DNA of 22,959 nt from DATARH01 sp035309005 (GCA_035309005.1 DATGFP010000052.1:1-22959), one strand, 5' to 3'. Shown: positions 8,472 to 17,018, counted from the stretch's first letter. Translations and numbers: made by a program. Notes: generated from the sequence alone by a model not told the origin.

Positions 8472-8489
8472 GGGAAGCTTTTGTGACAA
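8472..8489 (-). promoter_or_regulatory. Possible Pho-box-like half site upstream of ugpB
   Basis: On the minus strand TTGTCAC is followed by AAAA and then GCTTCCC, 82 bp upstream of the ugpB start. The first heptamer and the 4-base A/T spacer resemble a PhoB box (CTGTCAT-NNNN-CTGTCAC), but the second half matches poorly (3 of 7). It is listed because ugp operons are PhoB-controlled in E. coli and rhizobia. I found no convincing -35/-10 pair here. Confidence 0.2.
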
Positions 8490-8516
8490 GCCTCCTCACC
8501 CGCCCCGGGACCATCG

Positions 8517-9257
8517 GTGAAGCCGTCTCGCATCGGCAAAGGATCCGCCGCTTTGCTGGCCGAGGCGCAGCGCCAGGCGATCATGCTCGACCTCGGCGCG
8601 CCGGTGGCGATTCGCGTCAGTCCGCGGGCCCGCCGGCTATTGTTGCGTCTCGACGCCGCGGCGCGCACGGTCGAACTGGTGCTGCCGCGCGGCGTGCCGC
8701 CGGCGCACGGCGTCAAGTTTCTCGCCGCGCAGCGCCGCTGGATTGCCGCCCGGTTGGAGGCGCTGCCGCCGCCGGTGCCCTTTACCGAGGGCGCGCTGGT
8801 GCCGGTGTTCGGGGTGCCGCACCGCATCTGCCGCGAAGATGGCCTGACGGCGCCGCCGGTCGCGATCGTCGACGGCGAGATCAGGGTGCGCGGCGCGCCC
8901 GAGCACCTCGCGCGGCGGGTCCGCGACCACCTGATCCGCCTGGCGCGGCAGGAGCTCGGCCGGCGCGCCCGGCTGTGCGCCGAGCGGGTCGGCAAGAGCG
9001 TGGCGCGGGTCGGGGTGCGCGACACCAGGAGCCGCTGGGGCAGCTGTTCGTCGAAGGGGTCCTTGTCGTTCAGCTGGCGCCTGGTGCTGGCGCCCGAGAT
9101 TGTGGTCGACTACGTCGTCGCGCACGAGGTGGCGCACCTCGTCGAGATGAACCACGGGCCGCGCTTCTGGCGGCTGGTGCGCAGCCTCAACCCCGACCCG
9201 GCGACCCCGCAGGCCTGGCTGAAGCGGCACCGCAGCCGGCTGTTCTCCTACGGCTGA
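8517..9257 (+). CDS. YgjP-like (SprT/DUF45) zinc metallopeptidase
   Basis: A 246-residue protein of the YgjP/M48-like DUF45 family. The zinc site is VVAHEVAHLVEMNHGPRFW: H203-E204-x-x-H207 plus H213. It is preceded by the family hallmark TRSRWGSCSSKGSLSFSWRL (170-189). The N-terminal part (IRVSPRARRLLLRLD) matches the usual beta-rich region. No signal peptide is seen, so it is probably cytoplasmic; physiological substrates of this family are not settled. The start is a GTG at 8517 with a weak GGGA at 8507-8510; an internal ATG at about 8584 is an alternative. The 3' end overlaps the convergent permease gene by 10 bases. Confidence 0.88.
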   Translation: MKPSRIGKGSAALLAEAQRQAIMLDLGAPVAIRVSPRARRLLLRLDAAARTVELVLPRGVPPAHGVKFLAAQRRWIAARLEALPPPVPFTEGALVPVFGVPHRICREDGLTAPPVAIVDGEIRVRGAPEHLARRVRDHLIRLARQELGRRARLCAERVGKSVARVGVRDTRSRWGSCSSKGSLSFSWRLVLAPEIVVDYVVAHEVAHLVEMNHGPRFWRLVRSLNPDPATPQAWLKRHRSRLFSYG

Positions 9258-10594
9258 CCCCTGACGGGCGCCGGGGCGCGGCGCATGATCCACCACAGGA
9301 TCGCGAGGCTCGGCAGGCAGGCGAGCGTGCTCAGCACGAAAAAGGGGATCCAGCCGAGCGCCTCGGCGAGCGCCCCGCCCGAGGCCGCCAGCACGTTGAG
9401 CCCGACCGTCGCCAGCGACGACAGGAGCGCATACTGCGTCGCGGTGAACTCGCGGCTGCACAATAGCGACAGATAGGCGACGAACGCCGCCGAGGCCATG
9501 CCGCCGGTCAAATTCTCGGCGCCGATCGTCAAGGTCAGCGTCAGGACCGCGTGGCCGGCCCAGACCTGCACCGCGTACATCAGGTTGGACAGCGCCTGCA
9601 GCCCGCCGCACACGAAGAGCGCGCGGAAGATCCCGATGCGCGCCGCCAGCATGCCGCCGAGCGCCACCCCGAGCAGCGTCGCAATGACCCCATAGACCTT
9701 TGAGATCGTCGCGACCTCGACCTTGGTGAAGCCAAGCGCGACGTAAAGCGGGTTTGCCATCGAGCCGGCCAGCGCGTCGCCAAACTTGAAGAGCACGATG
9801 AAGAGGCCGATCGCGACCAGCTGGCCCGCGCCGACCCGCTCGAAGAGATCGAGAAACGGCGCGACCACGGCGCCCTTCAGCCAGGCCGCCGCGCGCTCGG
9901 CCGCGCTCGCACCGGGCAGCGGGGCAGGCGGCGGCGCGCCGTCCGGCTCGGGGGTCAGCCATACCGTCACCATGCCGACCGCCATCAGCGCCGCCATCAG
10001 CGCGTAGGCGAAGCGCCAGCCCCCGAAGCTCGCGGCGTAAAGCGCGCCGGCCCCGGAAGCCAGCATGCCGAAGCGGTAGCCCCATTGCGTCGCCGCCGCG
10101 CCGGCGCCCTGTTCTTCCGGGCGCAGGAGTTCGATGCGGTAGGCGTCGATCACGATGTCCTGGCTCGCCGAGAGGAAGGCGACGACGACCGCGGCGAGCG
10201 CGGTCGAGGCCGGGTCGTGCCTGGGGTCGGTCATCCCGAGCGCGAGGATCGCGGCGGCCAACGCGAGCTGGATCGTCAAGGCCCAGCTGCGCCGCCGCCC
10301 GAGCCGCGCGGTCAAGAGCGGGATCGGCACGCGGTCGATCAGCGGGGACCACAGGAATTTGAGGCTGTAGGAGGTGCGCACCAGCCCGAAGAGGCCGATC
10401 GCGGTCAAGGACACGCCGGTCTCGGCGAGCCAGTAGGACAGCGTCCCGAAGGTCAGCACCAGCGGCAGGCCGCTCGAAAACCCCATCAAGAGGATCGCAA
10501 CGAGGCGCGGCTGGCGGTAGACCGCGAGCGAAGCGCCCCAGCCCGTGCCGGCGACGTGGCGCCGCCAGGTTCGCGCGAAAACGGCGTCCTTCAT
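9248..10594 (-). CDS. ampG: AmpG-like muropeptide MFS transporter
   Basis: A 448-residue major-facilitator protein with about 12 or more hydrophobic segments. AmpG imports N-acetylglucosaminyl-1,6-anhydromuramyl peptides across the inner membrane for cell-wall recycling. Family landmarks: LLMGFSSGLPLVLTFGTLSYWL (32-53), LKFLWSPLIDRVP, GRRRSWALTIQL, LSASQDIVIDAYRIE, QWGYRFGMLASGAGALY, FKFGDALAGSMANPLY and ENLTGGMASAAFVAYLS. The length is normal for alphaproteobacterial AmpG (E. coli AmpG is 491). The gene diverges from the cupin-nagA operon across a 105-bp gap, which places two peptidoglycan/amino-sugar recycling functions side by side. Nearby beta-lactamase or ampR genes are not seen. Confidence 0.88.
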   Translation of the reverse strand: MKDAVFARTWRRHVAGTGWGASLAVYRQPRLVAILLMGFSSGLPLVLTFGTLSYWLAETGVSLTAIGLFGLVRTSYSLKFLWSPLIDRVPIPLLTARLGRRRSWALTIQLALAAAILALGMTDPRHDPASTALAAVVVAFLSASQDIVIDAYRIELLRPEEQGAGAAATQWGYRFGMLASGAGALYAASFGGWRFAYALMAALMAVGMVTVWLTPEPDGAPPPAPLPGASAAERAAAWLKGAVVAPFLDLFERVGAGQLVAIGLFIVLFKFGDALAGSMANPLYVALGFTKVEVATISKVYGVIATLLGVALGGMLAARIGIFRALFVCGGLQALSNLMYAVQVWAGHAVLTLTLTIGAENLTGGMASAAFVAYLSLLCSREFTATQYALLSSLATVGLNVLAASGGALAEALGWIPFFVLSTLACLPSLAILWWIMRRAPAPVRGQP

Positions 10595-10699
10595 CCTGCA
10601 AGGCTACCCGAACGGGGCGGCGCGGTCGATCCGCGGTTGCTGCCGCCGGACGCCGGGTGCAGGCTCCGGGCCAGCGATCTTTTGGCAAGGGAGGAAGCG

Positions 10700-11212
10700 A
10701 TGACACTCGAAGTTCGCCGCATCGTCACCGGGCACGATTCCAAGGGCAAGGCCATCGTCGCCAGCGACGAAAAGATGACGGGGGTCAGCGCGGCCGCCCG
10801 GCCCTACATCTCGCGCTGCGAAATCTGGTCGACCGACAGGATGCCGGTCGATAATTCCGAAGGCGCCGCGGCGGCGGCGCAGCGCAAGGGCTTTGTGGTG
10901 CGGCACAATTACGTCGGGTCGGGGCAGGGGACGGTCGTGCGGATCACCGAATTCGCCCCGGGCGCGCCGAAATTCATGCACCGCACCGAGACCGTCGACT
11001 ACGCGATCCTCTTATCGGGCGAATGCGACCTCGAACTCGACGACGGCAAGAGTGTGCACATGACACAGGGCGACATCGTCGTGCAGCGCGGCACGATGCA
11101 CGCCTGGGTCAATAACGGCGCGGTGCCGTGCGTTTTCGCCTTCGTCCTGATCGACGCCGACCCGGTCGAAGCCGGCGGCCAGAGCCTCACGACGCACTAC
11201 CCGACGCGGTGA
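10700..11212 (+). CDS. Cupin-domain protein
   Basis: A 170-residue single-cupin protein. The cupin beta-barrel is in the second half: PKFMHRTETVDYAILLSG (motif 1, with H and E as probable metal ligands) and QGDIVVQRGTMHAWVNNG (motif 2, with H as a ligand). The N-terminal ~60 residues (EVRRIVTGHDSKGKAIVASD) are shared with cupins annotated near catabolic genes. No signal peptide is present. The function is unknown: small cupins act as isomerases, dioxygenases or binding proteins. The frame is open far upstream, but the ATG at 10700 has an excellent GGGAGGA site just before it. The stop overlaps the nagA GTG start as GTGA. Confidence 0.88.
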   Translation: MTLEVRRIVTGHDSKGKAIVASDEKMTGVSAAARPYISRCEIWSTDRMPVDNSEGAAAAAQRKGFVVRHNYVGSGQGTVVRITEFAPGAPKFMHRTETVDYAILLSGECDLELDDGKSVHMTQGDIVVQRGTMHAWVNNGAVPCVFAFVLIDADPVEAGGQSLTTHYPTR

Positions 11213-12372
11213 TTACTCCCGGCGCAGCAGGGCGGCACGCGGTCGCCGCCGACATCGTGTTCGACGGCGCGGCGGTGCACCGCGATTGCGCGGTCGTCAT
11301 CGCCGGCGCCGATATCGTCGCGCTTGTGCCGCGGCGCGAGCTGCCGGCCGCGATCCCGGTGCGGGACATGCCGCAGGGGTGCTGGCTGGCGCCCGGCTTT
11401 ATCGACGTCCAGGTCAATGGCGGCGGCGATGTGCTGTTCAACGACGCGCCGACCGTTGAGGGCATCGCCGCGATCTGCGCCGCGCACCGCCCTTTCGGCA
11501 CGACGAGCCTGCTGCCGACGCTGATCAGCGACACGACCGAGAAGATGTGTGCGGCGCGCCTTGCGGTCGACGCCGCCGCCAAGCTGATGCCGGCGGTGCT
11601 CGGCATCCATTTCGAGGGGCCGTTCCTCTCGCCCGAGCGCGCCGGGGCGCACGACCCGGCGATGCTGCACCCGCCCGCCGGCGGCGACCTAGAACTGCTG
11701 ACGGCGCGCGGCTCCGGCGTGACGCTGGTGACGCTGGCGCCGGAATGCGTGCCCGCCGGCTTTGTCGCGAGCCTCGCGCGGGCCGGGGTGCGCGTCGCGC
11801 TCGGCCATTCGATGGCGACTTACGGCGAGACCCGCGCCGCGCTCGCCCAGGGGCTCAGCGGCTTCACCCATCTCTTCAACGCGATGCGGCCGATGGCGGC
11901 GCGCGAGCCCGGGCCGATCGCGGCGGCGCTCGAGGCGCCGGGCGCGTTTTACGGGCTGATCGTCGACGGCCGGCATGTCGCGCCGGCGATGCTGCGCCTG
12001 GCGCTGCGCGGCGCCGGACAGGCGATGCTGGTGACCGACGCGATGCCGCCGGTCGGCGGCACACCGCGCGGCTTCCGGCTCGGCGGCCGGGCGATCGAGG
12101 TACGCGACGGCGGCTGCACCAGCGCGCAGGGAACGCTGGCGGGCTCGCTCCTCGACATGGCGAGCGCGGTGCGCAACTGCGTCCGCCTCATCGGCATGGC
12201 GCTGCCCGAGGCGCTGCGCCTCGCGGCGGCGGCGCCGGCGGCCTTCCTCGGACTTGGCGACCGGCTCGGCCATCTCGCGGCGGGCTGCCGCGCCGACATC
12301 GTGGCGCTCGATCCGAGCGACATCCGGGTGCTCGCCACCTGGATCGCCGGCGCCGCCGACCGGGTTCCTTGA
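11209..12372 (+). CDS. nagA: N-acetylglucosamine-6-phosphate deacetylase
   Basis: A 387-residue amidohydrolase (E. coli NagA is 382). It removes acetate from GlcNAc-6-phosphate, giving glucosamine-6-phosphate for glycolysis or for UDP-GlcNAc synthesis. Family motifs and metal/catalytic residues: PGFIDVQVNGGGDV (62-75), E136 in HFEGPFLSPERAGAH, H200 in ALGHSMA, H221 in THLFNAM, H256 in VDGRHVAP and the catalytic D277 in VTDAMPPVGG. The GTG at 11209 is chosen: it overlaps the cupin stop by 4 bases and gives the family length. An ATG at 11128 in the same frame would extend into the cupin gene and is unlikely. nagB and nagK are not in the window; AmpG is encoded divergently upstream. Confidence 0.93.
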   Translation: MITPGAAGRHAVAADIVFDGAAVHRDCAVVIAGADIVALVPRRELPAAIPVRDMPQGCWLAPGFIDVQVNGGGDVLFNDAPTVEGIAAICAAHRPFGTTSLLPTLISDTTEKMCAARLAVDAAAKLMPAVLGIHFEGPFLSPERAGAHDPAMLHPPAGGDLELLTARGSGVTLVTLAPECVPAGFVASLARAGVRVALGHSMATYGETRAALAQGLSGFTHLFNAMRPMAAREPGPIAAALEAPGAFYGLIVDGRHVAPAMLRLALRGAGQAMLVTDAMPPVGGTPRGFRLGGRAIEVRDGGCTSAQGTLAGSLLDMASAVRNCVRLIGMALPEALRLAAAAPAAFLGLGDRLGHLAAGCRADIVALDPSDIRVLATWIAGAADRVP

Positions 12373-12433
12373 AACGCCCGCCGCGCCCGGGTAAGGAGGG
12401 GCGCCGCACCCCGGATACGTTTTCGCCAGGCTG

Positions 12434-15400
12434 ATGGAAGCACTGTTCAGCGACTACGAGGAAATCCGTAAATCCGGCCTGTTCGACGCCGAATACTATC
12501 TGGCAACCTATCCGGAGGTGACCGAACGCAACATCGACCCGCTCGTCCATTTCCTCGAGGAGGGCGGGCGCGAGGGCCGCAACCCGCATCCCGGTTTCGA
12601 CGCCGCGTTCTACCTCGAGCAATGCCGGCTGCGCGGCGAAGAGCCGGATAATCCGCTGTTGCATTACCTGCGCGGCGGCGCCGCGCGCGGCCTCCAGATC
12701 GCGCGCGACGCGCCCGATCGCGCAGCCCTCGCGATGCCGGACGTGGCGCCGTTGATCCGCGTCGCGATCGAGGCGCTCGGCATCCTCGGCGGACCCGCCG
12801 GCGCCTCGCGCCTGTCGATCAGCGGCTGGGCGCTGGCGGCGGCGCCGATCGCCGAGATCAGCGTGGCGCTGGAAGGCGTCAGCGGCGGCAGCGCCGCCTA
12901 CGGCCTGCCGCGGCCGGACATCGCCCGGCTCCACCCCGGCAACCTGGCGGCCGGCCACAGCGGCTTCGCGCTCGCCTGCGAATTGCCGGACGCGGCGCGC
13001 GGCAGCCTCGACGGGGTGCTGGCGGTGCGAACCGTCGACGGGGCTACCGGCCAGCATCCGCTGCACGTCGAGATCCCGCCGCAATCGCCGGGGCCAAGCG
13101 CGGCGGAGAGGCCGCCGATGCGCCTCCTGATCCGCCACGCCTTTGTCGATCCCGCCGGGCTCCTCCAGGTCGAGGGCGCGGTGGTGTGTGCTGTCGAGAT
13201 CGAGGCGGTCGAGGCCTGGCTCGACGGCGGCCGCCTCGGCGCCGCCGAATTCGGCCGCGTGCGCGGCGAGATCGATCCGGCCGACCGGGATTACCCGAAC
13301 GCGCAATTCTCCGGTTTCCGCTTTGTTGGCGATGTCGCCGCGATCGCGCCCGGGCGCAGGACGCTGACGGTCAGGGCGCTCGCCCGCAGCGGCATCGCGG
13401 CCGAGGCGGCGGCCCCTGTCGTGGTTCCCGCGCCGGCGCCGCGGCAAATCCCCGATGTCGCGTCGCGCTGTCATTGCGACGAGATCGCGCTGAGCCCGGG
13501 CGGGCGGCTCGCGCTGCGCGGCTGGACGCTCGGCGCCGCGCCGACGACGGACATTCGCGTGCTGTTCGACGGCGCCGAGCTCGGCCGCGCCGCGACGGGA
13601 CTCGAGCGCGCCGACATCGGCAACCTCTTCCCGCTGTTGCCGCATGCCAGGCGGCCCGGCTTCGCGTTTGCGGCCGAGACCGGCAAGCCGATCCGCGGCG
13701 AGCACATCGTGACGCTGCGCCTGTTGCGCGCCGGCGGCCAGGTCGACGACATCCACCTGCCGGTGCTCGTCGGCGAGCGCGGCCGGGGGCGGCGCCAATC
13801 GATCGACGAATTCGACCGCAAGCTCCACCTCGACAGCCCGGAAATCCTCGACCGCGCCACGCCGGTGCGCGGCAATCTGCAGATCGGCGGCTGGGCGATG
13901 GCGCGGGCCGGGGTGGCGGCGATCGAGATCGCAATCGACGACACCCCGGTCGCCTACGCCGATCACGGGCTGCGGCGGCTCGACATCAGGACGGCCTACC
14001 CCGATTGGGACGGCTCGCTCGCCAGCGGCTTTGCCGCGGTGATCCCGCACCGGTTGCTCGCCAAGGGCGGCCACCGGGTGGGGGTCACCCTGCGCGACAA
14101 GGGCGGCGGCGCGGCGCGCCTCGAATTCGCCATCGCGGTCGAGGAAATGGCCGACGCGCCGGGCCCCTGGTCGTTGCGCCGCGAGATGGGGCGGGCGGAG
14201 GTCGAACTCGGCTTGCGGCTGGTCGAGCGCGCCGGCAAGCACCCGGTATTCGCGGCGGTCTTGCCGGTGCGCGATGCGGCGGCGTGGCGCCGGGCCGGCC
14301 GCACGATTGCTTCCCTGGTTGCGCAAATCTATCCGCGCTGGCGGCTCTTCATCGTTGCGCGCGGCGGCGCGACGCAGGAAGCGGTGCGCGACTGGCTGGC
14401 GGCCGATCCGCCCGGCGCGGAGGGCCGGGTCGAGGTCGCGGGCGAGGCTGAGCTACCGGCGATTCTCGCGGCGGCGGGGGCGGATGTCCCGGCGGGGGGC
14501 ATCTTTGTGTCGGCGCTCGGCGCCGGCGACGAACTCGGCGTCGACGCGTTCCTCGAAATGGCGATCGCCGCGGCGCTGCGCCCTGAGGCTGATTTTCTCT
14601 ACAGCGACGAGCGCTGCCGTAATCCGGCGTCGAACCTGGTCGAGGCCTTCTTCAAGCCGCAATGGTCGCCCGACCTGATGCTGTCAACCAATTATGTCGG
14701 GCGGCTGTGGTGCGCCCGCGCCGATCTGCTGCAAAGGGTGGCGGCCGCCGATCCGCTGCTCGGCCGCGGCGAATACGACCTGCTGCTGCGCTGCACCGAG
14801 GGGGCGGCGCAGATCCACCACGTCGCCAGCGTGCTGTGCGAGCGTGCCGACGCCGCCCTCGACGGCCCGGCGCAGCAGAAGGCGGCGCTGGCGCGGGCGC
14901 TGGTGCGCCGCGGCATCGCCGGCGACATCGTCGCGGGGGCGCTGCCCGGGCGCCACCGCGTCAAGCGCGCGCTTGTCGACGCTGGGCTCGTCTCGATCAT
15001 CATCCCGACCTGCGCCGCGCGCGGCATGATCGAGAAATGCATTACGACGCTGCGCCGGCTGACCGCCTACCGCGACTACGAGATCATCTGCATCGAGAAC
15101 ATCGCGCCCGCCGAGCGCGAATGGCGCGACTGGCTCGGCCGCAACGCGGAGCGGGTGATCGCCACCGAGGAAGACTTCAACTGGTCGCGCTTCAACAACC
15201 TCGCGGCGGCCGAGGCGCGCGGCAAATACCTCCTCTTCCTCAATGACGACACCGAGATCACCGACCCCGACTGGCTCGGCGCGCTGGTCGCCGAGGCGCA
15301 GCGGCCGGAGGTCGGCGTGGTCGGCGCGCGGCTGCTCTACCCCGACGGGCGGGTCCAGCACGCCGGGATGTTCCTCGCCGCGATCGGCCAGGGTCGCCAC

Positions 15401-17005
15401 GCCTTCCGCTACAAGGCGGAGGACGATCCCGGGTATTTCGGGCTGGCGCTGACCCAACGCAACGTCATCGCGGTAACGGGCGCCTGCCTGATGACCAGGC
15501 GCGCGACGTTCGAGGCGCTGGGCGGCTTTGACGAGGCGCAGGCGATCGTCAACAACGACCTTGACTACTGCCTGCGCGCCTGGCGCAGCGGGCTCCTCAA
15601 CGTCTATTGCCCGCAAGCGAGCTTGGTGCATCACGAGGCGGTCAGCCGCGGCGCGCTCGCCGACCAATATGACGCCGCCGCCTTCGACAGCGAATGGCGC
15701 GATCTGTTCCTCGCCGGCGACCCCTACCTCAACCCGCATTTGTCGCGCTCGCAGGACGATCTGGCGATCGACTACGAGCCGACCCGGCTATTGGTCGCCG
15801 GGCGGCCGCTGCCGGCGCGCGAGGAAATCCGCAGAATCCTCGTCGTCAAGCTCGACCATATCGGCGATTGCCTGATCGCGTTCCCGGCGGTGCGCCGCCT
15901 GAAGCAGCATTTCCCGCAGGCGCGCCTCACGGTGCTGACCTCGCGCGCCTCGCGCCCGGTGTGGGCGCTGGAGCCTAGCGTCGACCGGACGATCGAGTTC
16001 GATTTCTTCCGGCCGCGCTCGGCCGACGGCGAAATCGAGTTGGCGGAAGCGGACTGGCGGGAGCTCGAGGGGCGCCTGGCGGGCGAGGGCTTCGATCTGG
16101 CGATCGATTTGCGCAAGCACACCGAGACCCGGCCGGTGCTGCGGCATACCGACGCCCGCTGGTTGGCCGGCTTCGACTTCCGCGACCAGTTTCCCTGGCT
16201 CGATGTCGCGCTCGAATGGACCGGCGATCAGATCTACGCCCGCAAGCGCCAGCACAACGGCGACGATCTGGTGAATTTGGTGGATGCGGTCGCGGCGTCA
16301 TGTGACGGGAATCGCGGGTTGATCGCGGCGCCCCTCGCGCCCGCGCTGCCTGTTGCCGAGCGGCCGGCGGCGCCGCTGGTCTATGTCCATGCCGGCGCCG
16401 GCAACGAGATGAAGCAATGGCCGGTCGAATATTTCGCCGCGGTCATCGACCGGCTGGTCAAGGCGCACGGTGCGCGCATCGTCATGATCGGCGGCCCCGA
16501 CGACGAAGCGGTCAGCGCCGCAATCCTCGGCCGGTTGCGCCACCGCGCGGCGGCGACCTCGCTGGTCGGCGCGGTGCCGCTCGACGAGTTGCCGGCGCTC
16601 CTCGCCGGGGCGTCGCTGTTTCTCGGCAACGACAGCGGGCCGAAGCACCTCGCCGCCGGTCTCGGGGTGCCGACGGTCGGCGTCCATGCCGGCTCGGTCG
16701 ACGCGCGCGAATGGGGCCCGGTCGGCCCCAGCGCGATCGCGGTCGCGCGGCTGACGGTGTGTTCGCCGTGCTACCTGTCGAAAATCGAGGATTGCCGGCG
16801 CGGCCTCGTGTGCTTGCGCGCGCTCGGGCCGGCGCAAGTCTACGACGCCTGCAGCCGCCTGCTGCTGCTCGCCGGCCCGGCGCCATCGCCGACCCTCCCC
16901 GACACCCGCGCCGCTTCGCCCGACGCCCCCCGGCCGCCGCGCCGCCGCGCCCGCACCCGCAAGACCAACGCCGCGGCAGCAGCCCCACCCGCCGGCGGCG
17001 CTTAG
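12434..17005 (+). CDS. Giant multidomain glycosyltransferase (N-terminal repeats, four beta modules, GT2-like, GT2, GT9)
   Basis: A 1523-residue protein with no signal peptide or clear membrane segment. Residues ~8-88 hold two copies of the SGLFDAEYYLATYPEV/DPLVHFLEEGGREGRNP repeat seen at the N-termini of surface-glycan transferases. Residues ~117-570 hold four beta-rich modules sharing a GWAL...GLxRxDI...SGF pattern. Residues ~600-800 are a GT2-like domain whose DxD region is degraded (LGAGDEL). Residues 851-1100 are an intact GT2 (VSIIIPT, NDDTEIT, NNDLDYCLRAW). Residues ~1132-1480 are a GT9/heptosyltransferase-type domain (LVVKLDHIGDCLIAFPA, HAGAGNEMKQWP, LGNDSGPKHLAAGLGVPTVG). A Pro/Arg/Ala-rich tail ends the chain. 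It probably builds a cell-surface polysaccharide, LPS or glycan from nucleotide sugars; sugar and acceptor are unknown. AAGGAGG at 12393-12399 is unusually far (34 bases) from the ATG, and an in-frame TAA at 12392 limits upstream extension. Confidence 0.9.
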   Translation: MEALFSDYEEIRKSGLFDAEYYLATYPEVTERNIDPLVHFLEEGGREGRNPHPGFDAAFYLEQCRLRGEEPDNPLLHYLRGGAARGLQIARDAPDRAALAMPDVAPLIRVAIEALGILGGPAGASRLSISGWALAAAPIAEISVALEGVSGGSAAYGLPRPDIARLHPGNLAAGHSGFALACELPDAARGSLDGVLAVRTVDGATGQHPLHVEIPPQSPGPSAAERPPMRLLIRHAFVDPAGLLQVEGAVVCAVEIEAVEAWLDGGRLGAAEFGRVRGEIDPADRDYPNAQFSGFRFVGDVAAIAPGRRTLTVRALARSGIAAEAAAPVVVPAPAPRQIPDVASRCHCDEIALSPGGRLALRGWTLGAAPTTDIRVLFDGAELGRAATGLERADIGNLFPLLPHARRPGFAFAAETGKPIRGEHIVTLRLLRAGGQVDDIHLPVLVGERGRGRRQSIDEFDRKLHLDSPEILDRATPVRGNLQIGGWAMARAGVAAIEIAIDDTPVAYADHGLRRLDIRTAYPDWDGSLASGFAAVIPHRLLAKGGHRVGVTLRDKGGGAARLEFAIAVEEMADAPGPWSLRREMGRAEVELGLRLVERAGKHPVFAAVLPVRDAAAWRRAGRTIASLVAQIYPRWRLFIVARGGATQEAVRDWLAADPPGAEGRVEVAGEAELPAILAAAGADVPAGGIFVSALGAGDELGVDAFLEMAIAAALRPEADFLYSDERCRNPASNLVEAFFKPQWSPDLMLSTNYVGRLWCARADLLQRVAAADPLLGRGEYDLLLRCTEGAAQIHHVASVLCERADAALDGPAQQKAALARALVRRGIAGDIVAGALPGRHRVKRALVDAGLVSIIIPTCAARGMIEKCITTLRRLTAYRDYEIICIENIAPAEREWRDWLGRNAERVIATEEDFNWSRFNNLAAAEARGKYLLFLNDDTEITDPDWLGALVAEAQRPEVGVVGARLLYPDGRVQHAGMFLAAIGQGRHAFRYKAEDDPGYFGLALTQRNVIAVTGACLMTRRATFEALGGFDEAQAIVNNDLDYCLRAWRSGLLNVYCPQASLVHHEAVSRGALADQYDAAAFDSEWRDLFLAGDPYLNPHLSRSQDDLAIDYEPTRLLVAGRPLPAREEIRRILVVKLDHIGDCLIAFPAVRRLKQHFPQARLTVLTSRASRPVWALEPSVDRTIEFDFFRPRSADGEIELAEADWRELEGRLAGEGFDLAIDLRKHTETRPVLRHTDARWLAGFDFRDQFPWLDVALEWTGDQIYARKRQHNGDDLVNLVDAVAASCDGNRGLIAAPLAPALPVAERPAAPLVYVHAGAGNEMKQWPVEYFAAVIDRLVKAHGARIVMIGGPDDEAVSAAILGRLRHRAAATSLVGAVPLDELPALLAGASLFLGNDSGPKHLAAGLGVPTVGVHAGSVDAREWGPVGPSAIAVARLTVCSPCYLSKIEDCRRGLVCLRALGPAQVYDACSRLLLLAGPAPSPTLPDTRAASPDAPRPPRRRARTRKTNAAAAAPPAGGA

Positions 17006-17018
17006 CGTCGCGGTCCCA

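Noticed and set aside
8637..10706. A 689-codon minus-strand open frame overlapping ampG in another frame
   Set aside because: The translation is Arg/Pro/Ala-rich without motifs, and it crosses the real ampG gene and the metallopeptidase gene.
12188..14326. A 712-codon open frame on the minus strand opposite nagA and the glycosyltransferase
   Set aside because: It is an artefact of high GC: the product is low-complexity Arg/Ala/Gly sequence with no domain, while the plus strand has clear conserved motifs.
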